A DNA stretch of 64,000 nucleotides from Nonomuraea roseoviolacea subsp. carminata. GTDB taxonomy: Bacteria > Actinomycetota > Actinomycetes > Streptosporangiales > Streptosporangiaceae. This document shows, one piece after another, positions 7,772 to 17,506 of this stretch. The notes below the pieces were generated by a model, which saw only the letters and a program-made list of their open reading frames with translations, was not told the DNA's origin and did no database searches. Position numbers and translations under genes: made by a program. Location of the stretch: contig NZ_JAMZEC010000001.1 of the NCBI RefSeq assembly GCF_024172185.1, forward strand, positions 3,224,001-3,288,000, written 5' to 3'. Position 1 is the stretch's first letter. Each line of letters starts with the position of its first letter.

Positions 7772-10054
7772 CTAGGACGCGACCGGCGTCTGCTCCCGCT
7801 TGTGGTTGTTGGCCGGTTCGCTCGTCGCCGAGCGGCGCTTGGAGACCACGATGGCCCCGACCACCACCGCCAGCGCGAACACCGTCACCCCGACTCGCAG
7901 GGCGGCGTTGCCCGCGTACAGCACGACGGACGGCGCCACCAGCAGGGCGACGAGGTTCATCACCTTGATCAGCGGGTTGATGGCCGGACCGGCGGTGTCC
8001 TTGAACGGGTCGCCCACCGTGTCGCCGATGACGGTCGCGGCGTGGGCCTCGGAGCCCTTGCCGCCGTGGTGACCGTCCTCGACCAGCTTCTTCGCGTTGT
8101 CCCAGGCGCCACCGGAGTTGGCCAGGAACACCGCCATCAGCGTGCCGCAGGCGATCGCGCCGGCCAGGAACGCGCCCAGTGGGGCGTACCCGAAGGCGAA
8201 GCCGACCGCGATCGGCGTCATGACCGCCAGCAGACCGGGCGTGGCCAGCTCGCGCAGCGAGTCACGGGTGCAGATGTCGACGACCCGTCCGTACTCAGGC
8301 TTCACGGAGCCGTCCATGATGCCAGGGTTGTTGCGGAACTGGTCGCGCACCTCGAACACCACCCGCATCGCGGCCCGCCCGACCGCCATGATCGCCAGGC
8401 CAGCGAAGAGGAACACCACCGCCGCGCCGACGACCAGGCCGACCAGCACGTTCGGCTGGTCGATGCTGAGGCTGAACGACGACGTCTGCGCGAGTTGCGA
8501 CTCCACCGCCGTGCGGAACGCGCCGAACAGCGCGGTCGCCGCGAGCACGGCCGTGGCGATCGCGATGCCCTTGGTGATGGCCTTGGTGGTGTTGCCGACG
8601 GCGTCGAGGCTGGTCAGCACCCGGGCGCCCTCGCCCTCGACGTCGCCGGACATCTCGGCGATGCCCTGGGCGTTGTCGGAGACCGGGCCGAAGGTGTCCA
8701 TGGACACGATGACGCCGACCGTGGTGAGCAGGCCGGTACCGGCCAGCGCCACCGCGAACAGCGCGATCGTCACGTTCCCGAAGCCCAGCAGGAACGCGCC
8801 GTAGACCGCGCCCGCGATGATCAGGGCGGAGTAGACGGCCGACTCCAGGCCGACGCTGATGCCGGCGAGGATGACGGTGGCGGGGCCGGTGGCCGAGCTC
8901 TCGCCGATCTCGCGGACGGGACGGCGGTTGGTCTCGGTGAAGTAGCCGGTCAGCAGCTGGATGGCGCTGGCCAGGACCAGGCCGATGAGCACCGCGCCGA
9001 TGGCGATCAGCCGCGGGTCGGCGTCGGACTTCACGGCCGAGCCGCTCAGGGCGCCGAAGCTGTCCGGCAGGTACCAGAACGCGGCGGCCGCGACGAGCAC
9101 CGCCGAGATGGCGGCGGAGATGAAGAAGCTGCGGTTGATGGCGGACATGCCGCTGCGGTCGCGGTCGCGCAGGCCGGTCACGAAGATGCCGATGATGGCG
9201 GTGACCACGCCGATCATCGGGACGATGAGCGGGAAGATCAGACCCTGCTCGCCGAACGCGACCTTGCCCAGGATCAGGCTGGCCACCAGCATGACAGCGT
9301 ACGACTCGAACAGGTCGGCGGCCATGCCGGCGCAGTCGCCGACGTTGTCGCCCACGTTGTCGGCGATGGTCGCGGCGTTGCGCGGGTCGTCCTCCGGAAT
9401 GCCCTGCTCGACCTTGCCGACCAGGTCGGCGCCGACGTCGGCGGCCTTGGTGAAGATGCCGCCGCCGACTCGCATGAACATCGCGAGCAGCGCCGCGCCG
9501 AAGCCGAAGCCTTCGAGCACGCCCGGCGCGTCGCCCTGGTACAGGAACACGACGACCGCCGCGCCCAGCAGGCCGAGGCCGACGGTGAACATGCCGGCGA
9601 CGCCGCCGGTGCGGAAGGCGATGCGCATGGCGCGCTTCTCGCCGGTGTCGCGGGCCGCCGCGGCGACACGCACGTTGCCGCGCACCGCCAGCCACATGCC
9701 CATGAACCCGGTCAACGCGGAGAACACCGCGCCGACCACGAAGAAGATGGAGCGGCCGATGCGCACATCGGTCTCGCCCGGCAGCAGGAGCAGCAGGAAG
9801 GGAATCACGACGACGAAGATCGCCAACGTGCGGAACTGCCGCGTCAGGTAGGCGGCAGCACCTTCCTGCACGGCCCGGGCGATGTTCTGCATGCGCTCGG
9901 TGCCCTGGTCGGCGCGCAGCACTTCGCGCACCAGGCCGCCGGCGACGGCAAGGGCGATCAGTGCGACCGCGGCGACCACGATCACGATGGTGAGATTGTT
10001 ACCGTTCAGGGCCAGATTGGACGCTGGCTCAGCGGCCAGCACGTGCCTAAACAT
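7772..10054 (-). CDS. hppA: Membrane proton-translocating pyrophosphatase
   Basis: A 760-aa integral membrane enzyme that couples PPi hydrolysis to ion transport. It shows about sixteen hydrophobic helices, the acidic PPi/Mg motif (DVGADLVGKVEQGIPEDDPRN with DNVGDNVGD), and the late DTVGDPFKDTAGPA motif. In GNTTKAITKG the position that decides potassium dependence is Lys, which in this family goes with K+-independent H+ pumps. The C-terminus is a short polar tail. It is monocistronic, with a likely long leader upstream and a terminator downstream. Confidence 0.96.
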   Translation of the reverse strand: MFRHVLAAEPASNLALNGNNLTIVIVVAAVALIALAVAGGLVREVLRADQGTERMQNIARAVQEGAAAYLTRQFRTLAIFVVVIPFLLLLLPGETDVRIGRSIFFVVGAVFSALTGFMGMWLAVRGNVRVAAAARDTGEKRAMRIAFRTGGVAGMFTVGLGLLGAAVVVFLYQGDAPGVLEGFGFGAALLAMFMRVGGGIFTKAADVGADLVGKVEQGIPEDDPRNAATIADNVGDNVGDCAGMAADLFESYAVMLVASLILGKVAFGEQGLIFPLIVPMIGVVTAIIGIFVTGLRDRDRSGMSAINRSFFISAAISAVLVAAAAFWYLPDSFGALSGSAVKSDADPRLIAIGAVLIGLVLASAIQLLTGYFTETNRRPVREIGESSATGPATVILAGISVGLESAVYSALIIAGAVYGAFLLGFGNVTIALFAVALAGTGLLTTVGVIVSMDTFGPVSDNAQGIAEMSGDVEGEGARVLTSLDAVGNTTKAITKGIAIATAVLAATALFGAFRTAVESQLAQTSSFSLSIDQPNVLVGLVVGAAVVFLFAGLAIMAVGRAAMRVVFEVRDQFRNNPGIMDGSVKPEYGRVVDICTRDSLRELATPGLLAVMTPIAVGFAFGYAPLGAFLAGAIACGTLMAVFLANSGGAWDNAKKLVEDGHHGGKGSEAHAATVIGDTVGDPFKDTAGPAINPLIKVMNLVALLVAPSVVLYAGNAALRVGVTVFALAVVVGAIVVSKRRSATSEPANNHKREQTPVAS

Positions 10055-11749
10055 CGGGTTCTCCTCGGCAAGACCGGTCGTCCTGCCCGGGCGGTGCTGC
10101 GAACATCGGCTGGCGGGTGCGGCACCATCCGGGTTGTGGGTGCCGCTTCCGGTTGAGTCCGCAGTTCCGCCGGATCACCTTGGCCGGTGCCGGGAGTCTA
10201 CGCAGCGTCTGCCAGGATATGAAGGCTCTGCAGCCGGTTAATTGTGCGCGCGTCCAGTAAACCGCTGACAGGGGGGCGATTTGGGAACTGACAAGGCAAA
10301 TTTCCACCAGTTTACGGCCCTGACAACAAGCCATAACGACACGCCCGAAAGACCCTGCAGCCCCGGGCGCCTCCTTACCACCGAGCTCCGGCTTCCCTCA
10401 GGGCCCTGAGCCCTGTCGCCGGGCTCCTTGCGTCGGCCCCGCCCCGGGGTCAGCCCCCTCTTCGGGGTGGCCGGAGCTCACCCCCGCCTAAAAGATCAAC
10501 AGCAACTGGGCGGCTGACTCAAACCCGGCCAGGCGGTCATCCTTTTCCGAATGATCAAACTCACCCAGAAGATCAAACTTGTCTGGGCGACCAAATCCTG
10601 AAAGACGATCAATCTCCAGGAGCGATCCACGACGCGGCAGACAGCCCGTCCTCGGAGCACGATTCACGCCATGAACGGCAATCCGCCCCGGCCCGACCCG
10701 GATCCACACCATGGGACCCAATCCAGCCCCGGCAAGTGATCCTCAACCGGAAGAAAGCCCGGCCCGGCCTGGCAGGGCGATCCCCGCCCGGAAGGAAGCC
10801 CGACCCGGCCCGGTCCGAGGGGACCCCACTCGGGAGCCCGGCCCGGCCCTGGCAGGGCGATCCCCACTCGGAAGGAAGCCCGACCCGGCCCTGTCCGAGG
10901 GGACCCCCACTCGGAAGCCCGGCCCAGCCCTGGCAGGGCGATTCCCACTCGGAAGGAAGCCCGGGCCGGCCCTGCCCGAGGGAGAGAAGCCCCATCTCAA
11001 CTGGCTGATCATCGCTGAGCCAGCAGTGCCCCCGATTTCGCGTCCAGGCTGCACTCGACCACATCGACCCACCGGGATCGCCTCACACCGTTAAGGGGTG
11101 GGACGGCGTCTCGCGCCCGCCTCACTGAGACCATCGCCGCCCGCGTGCGCCACTGCGGGCCCGCGCTGGGCTGCCGATGGCTTGTCTCCCTCGGTGGGGT
11201 GGACGGAAGGGCATGGAGGTAGGTACACGCCTCGGGCCAAGCCGGAGTTGGCCGCCTCCGCTTCCCGCCAAGCGGAAGCCATGGGTCCGGTGCGCACGTC
11301 ACGGCGTCCAGCATGCGCCGCTGGAGGAGCGTGCCCCTGGACAGAGCCCAGCCCCGGTCGGCGGGTGGGGGTCACCGTGCTGAGCCGTACAAGCTGGGCC
11401 GCCCACAAGACGAACCAACCCCACGAGCCCGCAAAGCCCCAAAACCTGATTACGGTTTTAGACGTCAGCCATCACTCAAGCCCCAGGACCCACCACAGGC
11501 GGGCAGGGACCGGCTTCGGGTCGCCGCGCTAGGCCCCTACGGAGCCCCCAACGATCCTCCAGGCCGATGCGCGCTCATACGGCTCACAGGTCTGCCTATA
11601 GACGCTAGACGCATGCATGCATGCAGACCGCCACGCCGGCATCGCGGAGAGGCGGCCACGTGGACACCGCATGAGGAATGCCGGTGCCCACGTGAAACAC
11701 CAAGCGTCACGTAACCACGTGAAGCACCAGAGAAGGGATCTACGGGGAT
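10055..11749. repeat. 1.7-kb non-coding region with 80-bp tandem repeats
   Basis: No gene with credible codon bias is visible on either strand. From 10757 to about 10995 a unit of 79-81 bp is repeated three times (starts 10757, 10836, 10917), each with a GGCAGGGCGATCCC block, a GGAAGGAAGCCC block and self-complementary GC arms. Short GATCAA words recur at 10490-10610. Near 11657-11721 three CACGTG palindromes lie within 65 bp, downstream of the anti-sigma gene. The left 270 bp is probably the hppA promoter and leader. Confidence 0.7.
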
Positions 11750-12181
11750 CTACACGGGAAGGCGGCCGTTGGGGGCGGCAGGCCAGCTCATGCGGATGCG
11801 CATGCCCTTGGGACTGGGAAACACCTCGACATCGTCGGCCAGGCCCGCGATGACCGCGATGCCGAAACCCGTCGCGAACGGGTCGGAGAGCATCCCCAGA
11901 TCCAGGGGCTGCTCCGGCTTGATCTCGTCGCTGGGGGCCTGGTCGCTCACCGTTACCTCGAAACGTCCGGAATCGTCACGCAGCTCGATGCGGATGGGCT
12001 CGCCCGGGCAGTGGGCACGGTGGGCCTCCACCGCCCGAGAGCACGCTTCACCCACGGCGAGCCTGACCTCGTCCAGCAGCGACTCCTCCACGCCTGTGCG
12101 CCGGGCGATCGCCGTGGCCACCAACCGGGCGGTCCGCACGTGCGCGGGGAGGGCACTGAACGTCAGCTCGACAGTGGCCAT
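11750..12181 (-). CDS. RsbW-like ATP-binding anti-sigma factor partner of BldG
   Basis: A 143-aa GHKL-fold protein of the HATPase_c_2/RsbW type: an N-box helix (LDEVRLAVGEACSRAVEAH), then FEVTVSDQAP and GFGIAVIAGLADDVEV near the G-box. Proteins of this type bind sigma factors and phosphorylate STAS antagonists. ATG at 12181 lies 2 bp after the bldG stop, the same bldG-orf3 arrangement known in Streptomyces, where the pair controls sporulation and secondary metabolism. The partner switch with BldG is inferred from synteny. Confidence 0.88.
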   Translation of the reverse strand: MATVELTFSALPAHVRTARLVATAIARRTGVEESLLDEVRLAVGEACSRAVEAHRAHCPGEPIRIELRDDSGRFEVTVSDQAPSDEIKPEQPLDLGMLSDPFATGFGIAVIAGLADDVEVFPSPKGMRIRMSWPAAPNGRLPV

Positions 12182-12183
12182 GA

Positions 12184-12534
12184 CTACTTGTCTTTGCCGT
12201 GAGCTTCCTTGGCTTCGTCGACGGAAGCGTAGATCCCGAAGACCTTCGTCAGACCGGTGATCCGGAAGATCTTGAGGATGCGCTCCTGCGTGCAGACCAG
12301 CTCCAGTGAGCCGTCGTGCGCCCGAACCCGCTTGAGCCCCCCGACCAGCACACCCAGGCCGGTCGAGTCAAGGAAGTCAACCTTCTCCATGTTGACGAGA
12401 AGGTGGAAGTTGCCCTTGTTCACCAGATCGATGAGGAGTTCACGCAATCTCGGCGCGGTGTAGACATCGATCTCACCCTCGACCTCGACGATGGTGAGTC
12501 CGTCTTCGGTGCGGTGATCCAACTTCAGATCCAC
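12184..12534 (-). CDS. bldG: STAS-domain anti-anti-sigma factor BldG
   Basis: This 116-aa protein is nearly co-linear with Streptomyces BldG. Residues [14 protein letters not shown] and [18 protein letters not shown] are diagnostic, and Ser57 in DSTG is the phosphorylation site that sets its binding to the anti-sigma kinase. It ends [20 protein letters not shown] as expected. Start is GTG at 12534. It sits head-to-head with the helicase gene, also as in Streptomyces, leaving about 170 bp for two promoters. Confidence 0.95.
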   Translation of the reverse strand: MDLKLDHRTEDGLTIVEVEGEIDVYTAPRLRELLIDLVNKGNFHLLVNMEKVDFLDSTGLGVLVGGLKRVRAHDGSLELVCTQERILKIFRITGLTKVFGIYASVDEAKEAHGKDK

Positions 12535-12702
12535 AGATCCTCCAGCGCCTCGCCTGCGAAAGTACCCTTATGAGCCTGGTCGTCCGGAGCATAGCCCCTG
12601 GCCGACCGACCCTGACGCGCGGCATTCAACCATGCGTCTCGCTTGTGTCTACACGAAATCACGATTCCCGACGACTTTGCCCACGGATGCAGACTGGAAA
12701 CA

Positions 12703-15700
12703 GTGACTTCCACCGCTTCCTCCCCACACCGGCCAGGTCCACTCCTGCGGCACCTGCTCGGCGTTCCCGCACGTCACGAGCGCGTCACCCATGTGGAGCA
12801 TGTTCCAGCACGTCAAGCCGGTCAAGCGGGATGGCCGAACTGGGTGCCGGAACTCCTCGTTACGCGCTTGGCGAACCGCGGCATCACCGGCATGTGGCCC
12901 CATCAGTACGAAGCCGCCGACCTGGCCCATCGTGGCCGAAACGTGATCATTTCCACGGGTACGGCCTCGGGCAAATCGCTGGCGTACCTGACTCCGGCGG
13001 TGGCCTCCTGTCTCGACGGCGGCACCGTTCTCTATCTGACCCCGACCAAGGCGCTGGCCGCCGACCAGTTCCGCGGGCTGCGCGAACTGCGCATCACACA
13101 GGTACGGGCGGCGACGTTCGACGGTGACACACCGTTCGAGGAGCGGACGTGGGTGCGCCAGCACGCCAACTACGTCCTGACGAACCCCGACATGCTGCAC
13201 CGGAGCATCCTTCCCCGGCACGCGCAGTGGTCGTCGTACTTCCGCCGGCTGCGCCTCGTGGTGGTGGACGAGTGCCACGGCTACCGAGGAGTGTTCGGCT
13301 CACACGTGGCGCAGATCCTGCGCCGCCTGCGCCGGGTCTGCGCCCGGTATGGCTCCAGTCCGGTGTTCATGCTGGCCTCGGCGACGGCCAGCGAGCCGGG
13401 GGCGTTCGCGCGCCGGCTGACGGGGCTGGAGATGGACGAGGTGACCGTGGACGCCTCTCCCAAGGGCGCGACCACGTTCGCGCTGTGGGAGCCGCCTCTG
13501 ACGGAGCTGCGCGGCGAGGGCGGCGCCCCGGTGCGCCGCACGGCGACGGCCGAGGCCGCCGACCTGCTGGCGGACCTCGTGCTGGCCGACGTCCGCACGC
13601 TGGCCTTCGTCCGCTCGCGCCGCGGCGCCGAGACGGTCGCCCTGTCGGCCCGCGCCAAGCTCGCCGACGTCGCCTTCTCCCTCTCCACCGGCCGCCACGG
13701 CCTTCGCGCCTCCGGCTCCCCCGGCCACCGAGAGGCAGCCGCCCCACCACAACTCCCTGAACACCACGACCTCCTTGATCCCCACTTCAACCTGAACGAG
13801 CTACCGGGCCAGCAATCACCAGACGATGACTTCACCCCGCTCTCGCCCACGACCGACCCGTCGGCGGATCGCGCTGAGGACGGCTCGACCAGGGCCCGCC
13901 CGTCGGGGGCCCGCTCGTCCGCTGCCGGCTCGTCCGCTGCCGGCTCGTCCGCTGCCGACTCGTCGGCAGCCCGCTCGTCGGCAGCCGGCTCGCGGACGTC
14001 GCTCGACGCGTCGCCCGGGGACGTCACCGGCGCGACGGACCTCCCAGGCGGAGTCACCGAAACGACGGATCTCCCGGGCAGAGCCACCAGTGCGGCCAAT
14101 CTCCCAGGCCGAGTCCCCGGAGCGGCGAACCTCCGAGACACAGCCACCGACACGACCAATCACCCGGAGGGAGCCACCAGCGCGGCCGATCTCCCAGGCC
14201 GAGTCGCCCGAGCGGCGAACCTCCCGGACACAGCCACCGACACGACCAATCACCCGGAGGGAGCCACCAGCGCGGCCGATCTCCCAGGCCGAGTCGCCCG
14301 AGCGGCGAACCTCCCGGACACAGCCACCGACGCGACCAATCACCCGGACCGAGTCACCAACTCGGCCAGTGACCCGGGCGGAGTCCTCGGCGCGGCAGAT
14401 CTCCCGGAAAGAGTCGCCGCCTACCGGGCCGGTTACCTCGCCGAGGATCGCCGGGAGCTGGAGAAGGCGCTTCGCTCTGGCTCTCTCATGGGCCTGGCCA
14501 CGACGAACGCCCTTGAGCTGGGCGTCGACGTCTCGGGGCTCGACGCCGTACTGATCGCCGGCTGGCCCGGCACCCGGGCCTCCCTCTGGCAGCAGGCCGG
14601 GCGGGCGGGTCGCGACGGTAAGGACGCGCTGGCCGTCCTCATCGCTCGGGACGACCCGCTCGACACCTACCTGGTTCACCACCCGGAGGCCCTGTTCGGC
14701 CGGCCCGTCGAGGCCATCGTGCTCGACCCGGACAACCCGTACGTCCTCGGTCCGCATCTCTGCGCGGCGGCCGCGGAGATCCCCCTGACCGAGGACGACC
14801 TCGCCGTCTTCGGCCCCACGGCCCCGGAACTCCTCGACGACCTGGCGGCCCAGGGCCTGCTGCGGCGGCGTCCCGCGGGCTGGTTCTGGACCCGGCGCGA
14901 GAGGGCCACCGACCTCGCCGACATCAGGGGCGCGGGCGGCGCTCCGATACAGGTGGTCGAGGCGGCCACCGGTCGGCTCCTCGGCAGCGTGGACGAACCG
15001 TCGGCGCACACGACGGTCCACACGGGCGCTGTGTATCTGCACCAAGGCGAGACCTTTCTGGTCGAAGAACTCGATCTGGAAGCCGGGGTGGCTCTGGTCA
15101 GCGGCAGCGAGCCGGACTATGCGACGTTCGCCCGGGATGTGACTGACATCTCCGTGCTGTCCTCCCTTCGCTCGCAAGCCCTGGGGCGGGGCGAGCTGCA
15201 CTTCGGCGAGGTCGAGGTGACCCGCCAGGTGGTCTCGTACCTCAGACGACGTCTCCAGTCGGGCGAGATGCTCGGTGACGAGCCCCTCGACCTCCCACCG
15301 CGCACTCTCCGCACCCGGGCCGTCTGGTGGACGCTTCCCGCTTCGGTACTGGTGCCGCTCGCCGAGGACGGCATCGACCTCGGCGGCGCCGCCCATGCCG
15401 CCGAGCACGCCTCCATCGGCCTGCTGCCGCTCTTCGCCACCTGCGACCGCTGGGACATCGGTGGCGTCTCCACCGAGTTGCACGCCGACACGGGCCTCCT
15501 CACGGTGTTCGTGTACGACGGGCATGAAGGGGGTGCGGGCTTCGCCGAGCGCGGGTTCGCCCGCGCGGCCGACTGGTTGACGGCGACGCGCGAGGCCATC
15601 GCATCCTGCGAGTGCGAACGTGGTTGCCCCTCGTGCATCCAGTCACCCAAGTGCGGCAACGGGAACGAACCGCTGGACAAGCGCGGCGCCATCCGCCTCC

Positions 15701-15732
15701 TGAACACCCTTCTGGGCGCTGACGTGGATTAG
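12703..15732 (+). CDS. MrfA-type DEAD/DEAH-box helicase with C-terminal zinc domain and repeat insert
   Basis: A superfamily 2 helicase (1009 aa from GTG 12703; a longer reading from 12643 is possible but adds atypical residues). Motif I is TGTASGKS, motif II VVVDECHG, motif III ASATAS; motif V (TNALELGVDV) and VI (QQAGRAGRDG) follow. The end carries the DUF1998-type Cys cluster CECERGCPSCIQSPKCG. Relatives such as B. subtilis MrfA act in repair of mitomycin adducts. Between motif III and V, nt ~13,670-14,410 encode about 245 extra residues of Ala/Ser and Thr/Pro/Arg repeats not seen in the usual 770-800-aa form. Facing the Tad locus from the 3' side is the conserved actinobacterial arrangement. 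Confidence 0.9.
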   Translation: MTSTASSPHRPGPLLRHLLGVPARHERVTHVEHVPARQAGQAGWPNWVPELLVTRLANRGITGMWPHQYEAADLAHRGRNVIISTGTASGKSLAYLTPAVASCLDGGTVLYLTPTKALAADQFRGLRELRITQVRAATFDGDTPFEERTWVRQHANYVLTNPDMLHRSILPRHAQWSSYFRRLRLVVVDECHGYRGVFGSHVAQILRRLRRVCARYGSSPVFMLASATASEPGAFARRLTGLEMDEVTVDASPKGATTFALWEPPLTELRGEGGAPVRRTATAEAADLLADLVLADVRTLAFVRSRRGAETVALSARAKLADVAFSLSTGRHGLRASGSPGHREAAAPPQLPEHHDLLDPHFNLNELPGQQSPDDDFTPLSPTTDPSADRAEDGSTRARPSGARSSAAGSSAAGSSAADSSAARSSAAGSRTSLDASPGDVTGATDLPGGVTETTDLPGRATSAANLPGRVPGAANLRDTATDTTNHPEGATSAADLPGRVARAANLPDTATDTTNHPEGATSAADLPGRVARAANLPDTATDATNHPDRVTNSASDPGGVLGAADLPERVAAYRAGYLAEDRRELEKALRSGSLMGLATTNALELGVDVSGLDAVLIAGWPGTRASLWQQAGRAGRDGKDALAVLIARDDPLDTYLVHHPEALFGRPVEAIVLDPDNPYVLGPHLCAAAAEIPLTEDDLAVFGPTAPELLDDLAAQGLLRRRPAGWFWTRRERATDLADIRGAGGAPIQVVEAATGRLLGSVDEPSAHTTVHTGAVYLHQGETFLVEELDLEAGVALVSGSEPDYATFARDVTDISVLSSLRSQALGRGELHFGEVEVTRQVVSYLRRRLQSGEMLGDEPLDLPPRTLRTRAVWWTLPASVLVPLAEDGIDLGGAAHAAEHASIGLLPLFATCDRWDIGGVSTELHADTGLLTVFVYDGHEGGAGFAERGFARAADWLTATREAIASCECERGCPSCIQSPKCGNGNEPLDKRGAIRLLNTLLGADVD
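14138..14317 (+). repeat. Two near-identical 90-bp in-frame repeats in the helicase insert
   Basis: Two adjacent 90-bp copies (starts 14138 and 14228), plus a third partial copy, encode a 30-residue unit containing TNHPEGATSAADLPGRVARA. The unit is itself built of diverged 10-11-residue blocks ending LPGR or LPD. Upstream at 13905-13995 a 5-residue SSAAG block repeats about five times. Near-identity shows recent duplication. Confidence 0.9.
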
Positions 15733-16155
15733 GTGCCGACGTGGATCATGTGTGTGTAGGACTGCAGTGCTGTGTTTGTCGATCGTCGGGAGGGCGTCGT
15801 ATCCGCTCGCGCGGAAAGGGGCTGGTCTGCGGACCCTTGCCACACGGGCTGCGCTTCACGAGGCTGCGTTCGCGGCGGCGTGCAGGCTGATGCGGATGGC
15901 TGGCTGAGATTCTCTGTTCGCGTCGGCTTGGATGCTTGGTAACTGACTGCCACGGTCGTGAGGGCTTGGACGCCGGTCACCGGTGTGTTCATGGTCACGG
16001 GCTTTCGTCCGTGGTGCGTCGATCCTTCGCTCAGGTTCTCGCTTCATACGGTCGGTCACGTTCGAATGGCGGGTCAGGCCGATCACTTCCGCCGAACCGG
16101 TTGATCAAGGTCGGTCGAGGACCGGTCCACCGCGTTCTGGTGAGCCTGGTTGATC
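15733..16155. other. 423-bp gap between convergent helicase and Tad locus
   Basis: No gene is supported. Base composition is less GC-rich and codon bias is absent in all frames. I found no strong hairpin that would serve as the shared terminator. Confidence 0.5.
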
Positions 16156-16587
16156 TCATTCGGGCGGTTCAAGGCGATCAAGCTCGCTTGGCGATCCAGC
16201 CTGATCGACAGGTTGGTCCTCGCGGCCTGGGCCGGCGCGTGAGCGGCCTGTCAACGATCGTGATCCCACGAAGAGCAGCCGAGCCGTCATGGATGTCCAG
16301 ACATCGGCGATCTCATCTTTTATCTGGCATCTGGTTAGCTTCGCGCCGTTCTCCGCGGCCACGATTGCCGCCTTCCGGCACGCCTCGTCCGGGTCCGCGA
16401 TCGCCAGCTTGGCCGCGGCCAGTGCGCTGAGGTCCGCGGCGGCGTTCACCCGATGGCGGGCTACCCGCGCGGACGCCACAGCGGCGAACGCCATGGCGAC
16501 CGACATCAGGATCCCCATGAGCGCGACACCCCACAGAGTCGCCGAGCCTCGGTCGCGTCCACCGACTCCTCGATCCAGGGCGAACAC
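16156..16587 (-). CDS. TadE-like secretion/pilus protein (Rv3654c type)
   Basis: This 143-aa protein has the TadE-like layout: a short basic N-terminus, then GSATLWGVALMGILMSVAMAF as a membrane anchor, a charged helix (ARVARHRVNAAADLSALAAA) and the Cys pair seen in this family (EACRKAA, LTRCQ). GTG at 16587 is chosen because GAGAAAGG precedes it; an ATG at 16614 adds nine residues. It matches the helicase/secretion-neighbourhood TadE-like family, always placed as here. Minor pilin or assembly factor is inferred. The tail after GRSRAGPG looks extended and non-conserved. Confidence 0.8.
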   Translation of the reverse strand: MFALDRGVGGRDRGSATLWGVALMGILMSVAMAFAAVASARVARHRVNAAADLSALAAAKLAIADPDEACRKAAIVAAENGAKLTRCQIKDEIADVWTSMTARLLFVGSRSLTGRSRAGPGREDQPVDQAGSPSELDRLEPPE

Positions 16588-16835
16588 TTCAGACCTTTCT
16601 CCATGTATCTGCACTGTGCCTCAGGCGTTCTGCATGCATCGGCGCCACTTGAGTCAGATGTGTCGGCTTGAGTCGTGTGCGTCGGCGCCGCGCTCTGCCC
16701 CTTGGCTCCACACTTGTGCACGAGTTCGCCAGGGTCGCCTATCTCCGCTTGTACGCGAGCTTTGGGTTGTTGGCGGACGCCGCCGGCTGTAGGTGAGTCG
16801 CCGCGCCGCCCACCATTGCGCTGTGATCGTCTTCT

Positions 16836-17216
16836 TCAGTTCTCGGTCGCTGCGGAGGCGGTGGCCGATACCTGTACCGGCGGGAAGGCCGCTCCCCAGG
16901 CCGGCCGTACGTCCACTGCGACCTTCACGTGCGTACGCTCCGGGCCTCGGAGCACCTCCACGCGGGCATCGGGCCGGGTCGCCGAGCGGATGACCTCACG
17001 GACTTGGTCCACGGGCTCCCCTCGGGCGGCTGCCCGCGCTCCCACACGGGCCGCGTCCACGCATTCGAGCTGTGTCCCTACGGCCTGGATCGCCCACAGC
17101 GCGGCGGCCAGTACGACCATCAGAGCGGGTAGGACGGCTGCCGTCTCGGCGGTGACCGAGCCCCTGCACCTCGAGCGTCTGAATCGTCGGGCCGCAGACG
17201 ACCGAAGCAGGGTCAC
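16836..17216 (-). CDS. TadE-family pilus assembly protein
   Basis: A 126-aa protein (GTG 17216) with basic residues followed by GSVTAETAAVLPALMVVLAAALWAIQAV: the Glu in TAETA is the conserved +5 Glu of TadE/prepilin-like segments. The rest is a small extracytoplasmic domain (ECVDAARVGARAAARGE). It corresponds to Rv3655c. Its start overlaps the stop of the DUF4244 gene (GTGA), so the two are coupled. Role in Flp pilus assembly is by family. Confidence 0.88.
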   Translation of the reverse strand: MTLLRSSAARRFRRSRCRGSVTAETAAVLPALMVVLAAALWAIQAVGTQLECVDAARVGARAAARGEPVDQVREVIRSATRPDARVEVLRGPERTHVKVAVDVRPAWGAAFPPVQVSATASAATEN

Positions 17217-17506
17217 GTGCCCGTCTTGAGGGCGCGGTCGATGAGCGACGAGAGCATGGCCTGCACCTCCGGGCTGCTGACCACCTTGAACAGCAGCGCC
17301 GCGAAGGCACAGGCGGCGATGGTGCCGACGGCGTACTCGGCCGTGGACATCCCCCGATCGGCGTTGGTCACGGCGTAGTGGGCCCACTTGGCGAGCCGGC
17401 GCCTCGCAGGGTTGCGCCCTGCGGCGTGCCCCTGTGAGGGGCTCGTGGGCTCCTCCTCGGAGGTCTGGGGGAAGGTCTCTCGCGGGGTGATGGGATCGCA
17501 CATCAT
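17213..17506 (-). CDS. DUF4244 protein, probable Flp-type pilin
   Basis: A 97-aa protein whose second half has DRGMSTAEYAVGTIAACAFAALLFKVV, the DUF4244 signature: a short basic lead, a Glu at the fifth position of the hydrophobic helix (STAEYA), and a small tail. This is the likely structural pilin of the Tad locus, equivalent to Rv3656c. The N-terminal 50 residues are polar and Pro/Ser-rich. No prepilin peptidase gene is visible in the window. Confidence 0.88.
   Translation of the reverse strand: MMCDPITPRETFPQTSEEEPTSPSQGHAAGRNPARRRLAKWAHYAVTNADRGMSTAEYAVGTIAACAFAALLFKVVSSPEVQAMLSSLIDRALKTGT

Noticed and set aside
7802..10156. 784-codon plus-strand frame opposite hppA
   Set aside because: Antisense shadow; hppA is unmistakable on the minus strand.
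10609..11064. Gly/Pro/Ser repeat ORFs at 10.6-11.1 kb on both strands
   Set aside because: They follow the 80-bp DNA repeat; all frames give low-complexity products.
13816..15525. 569-codon minus-strand frame in the helicase
   Set aside because: Shadow extended by the in-frame repeats.
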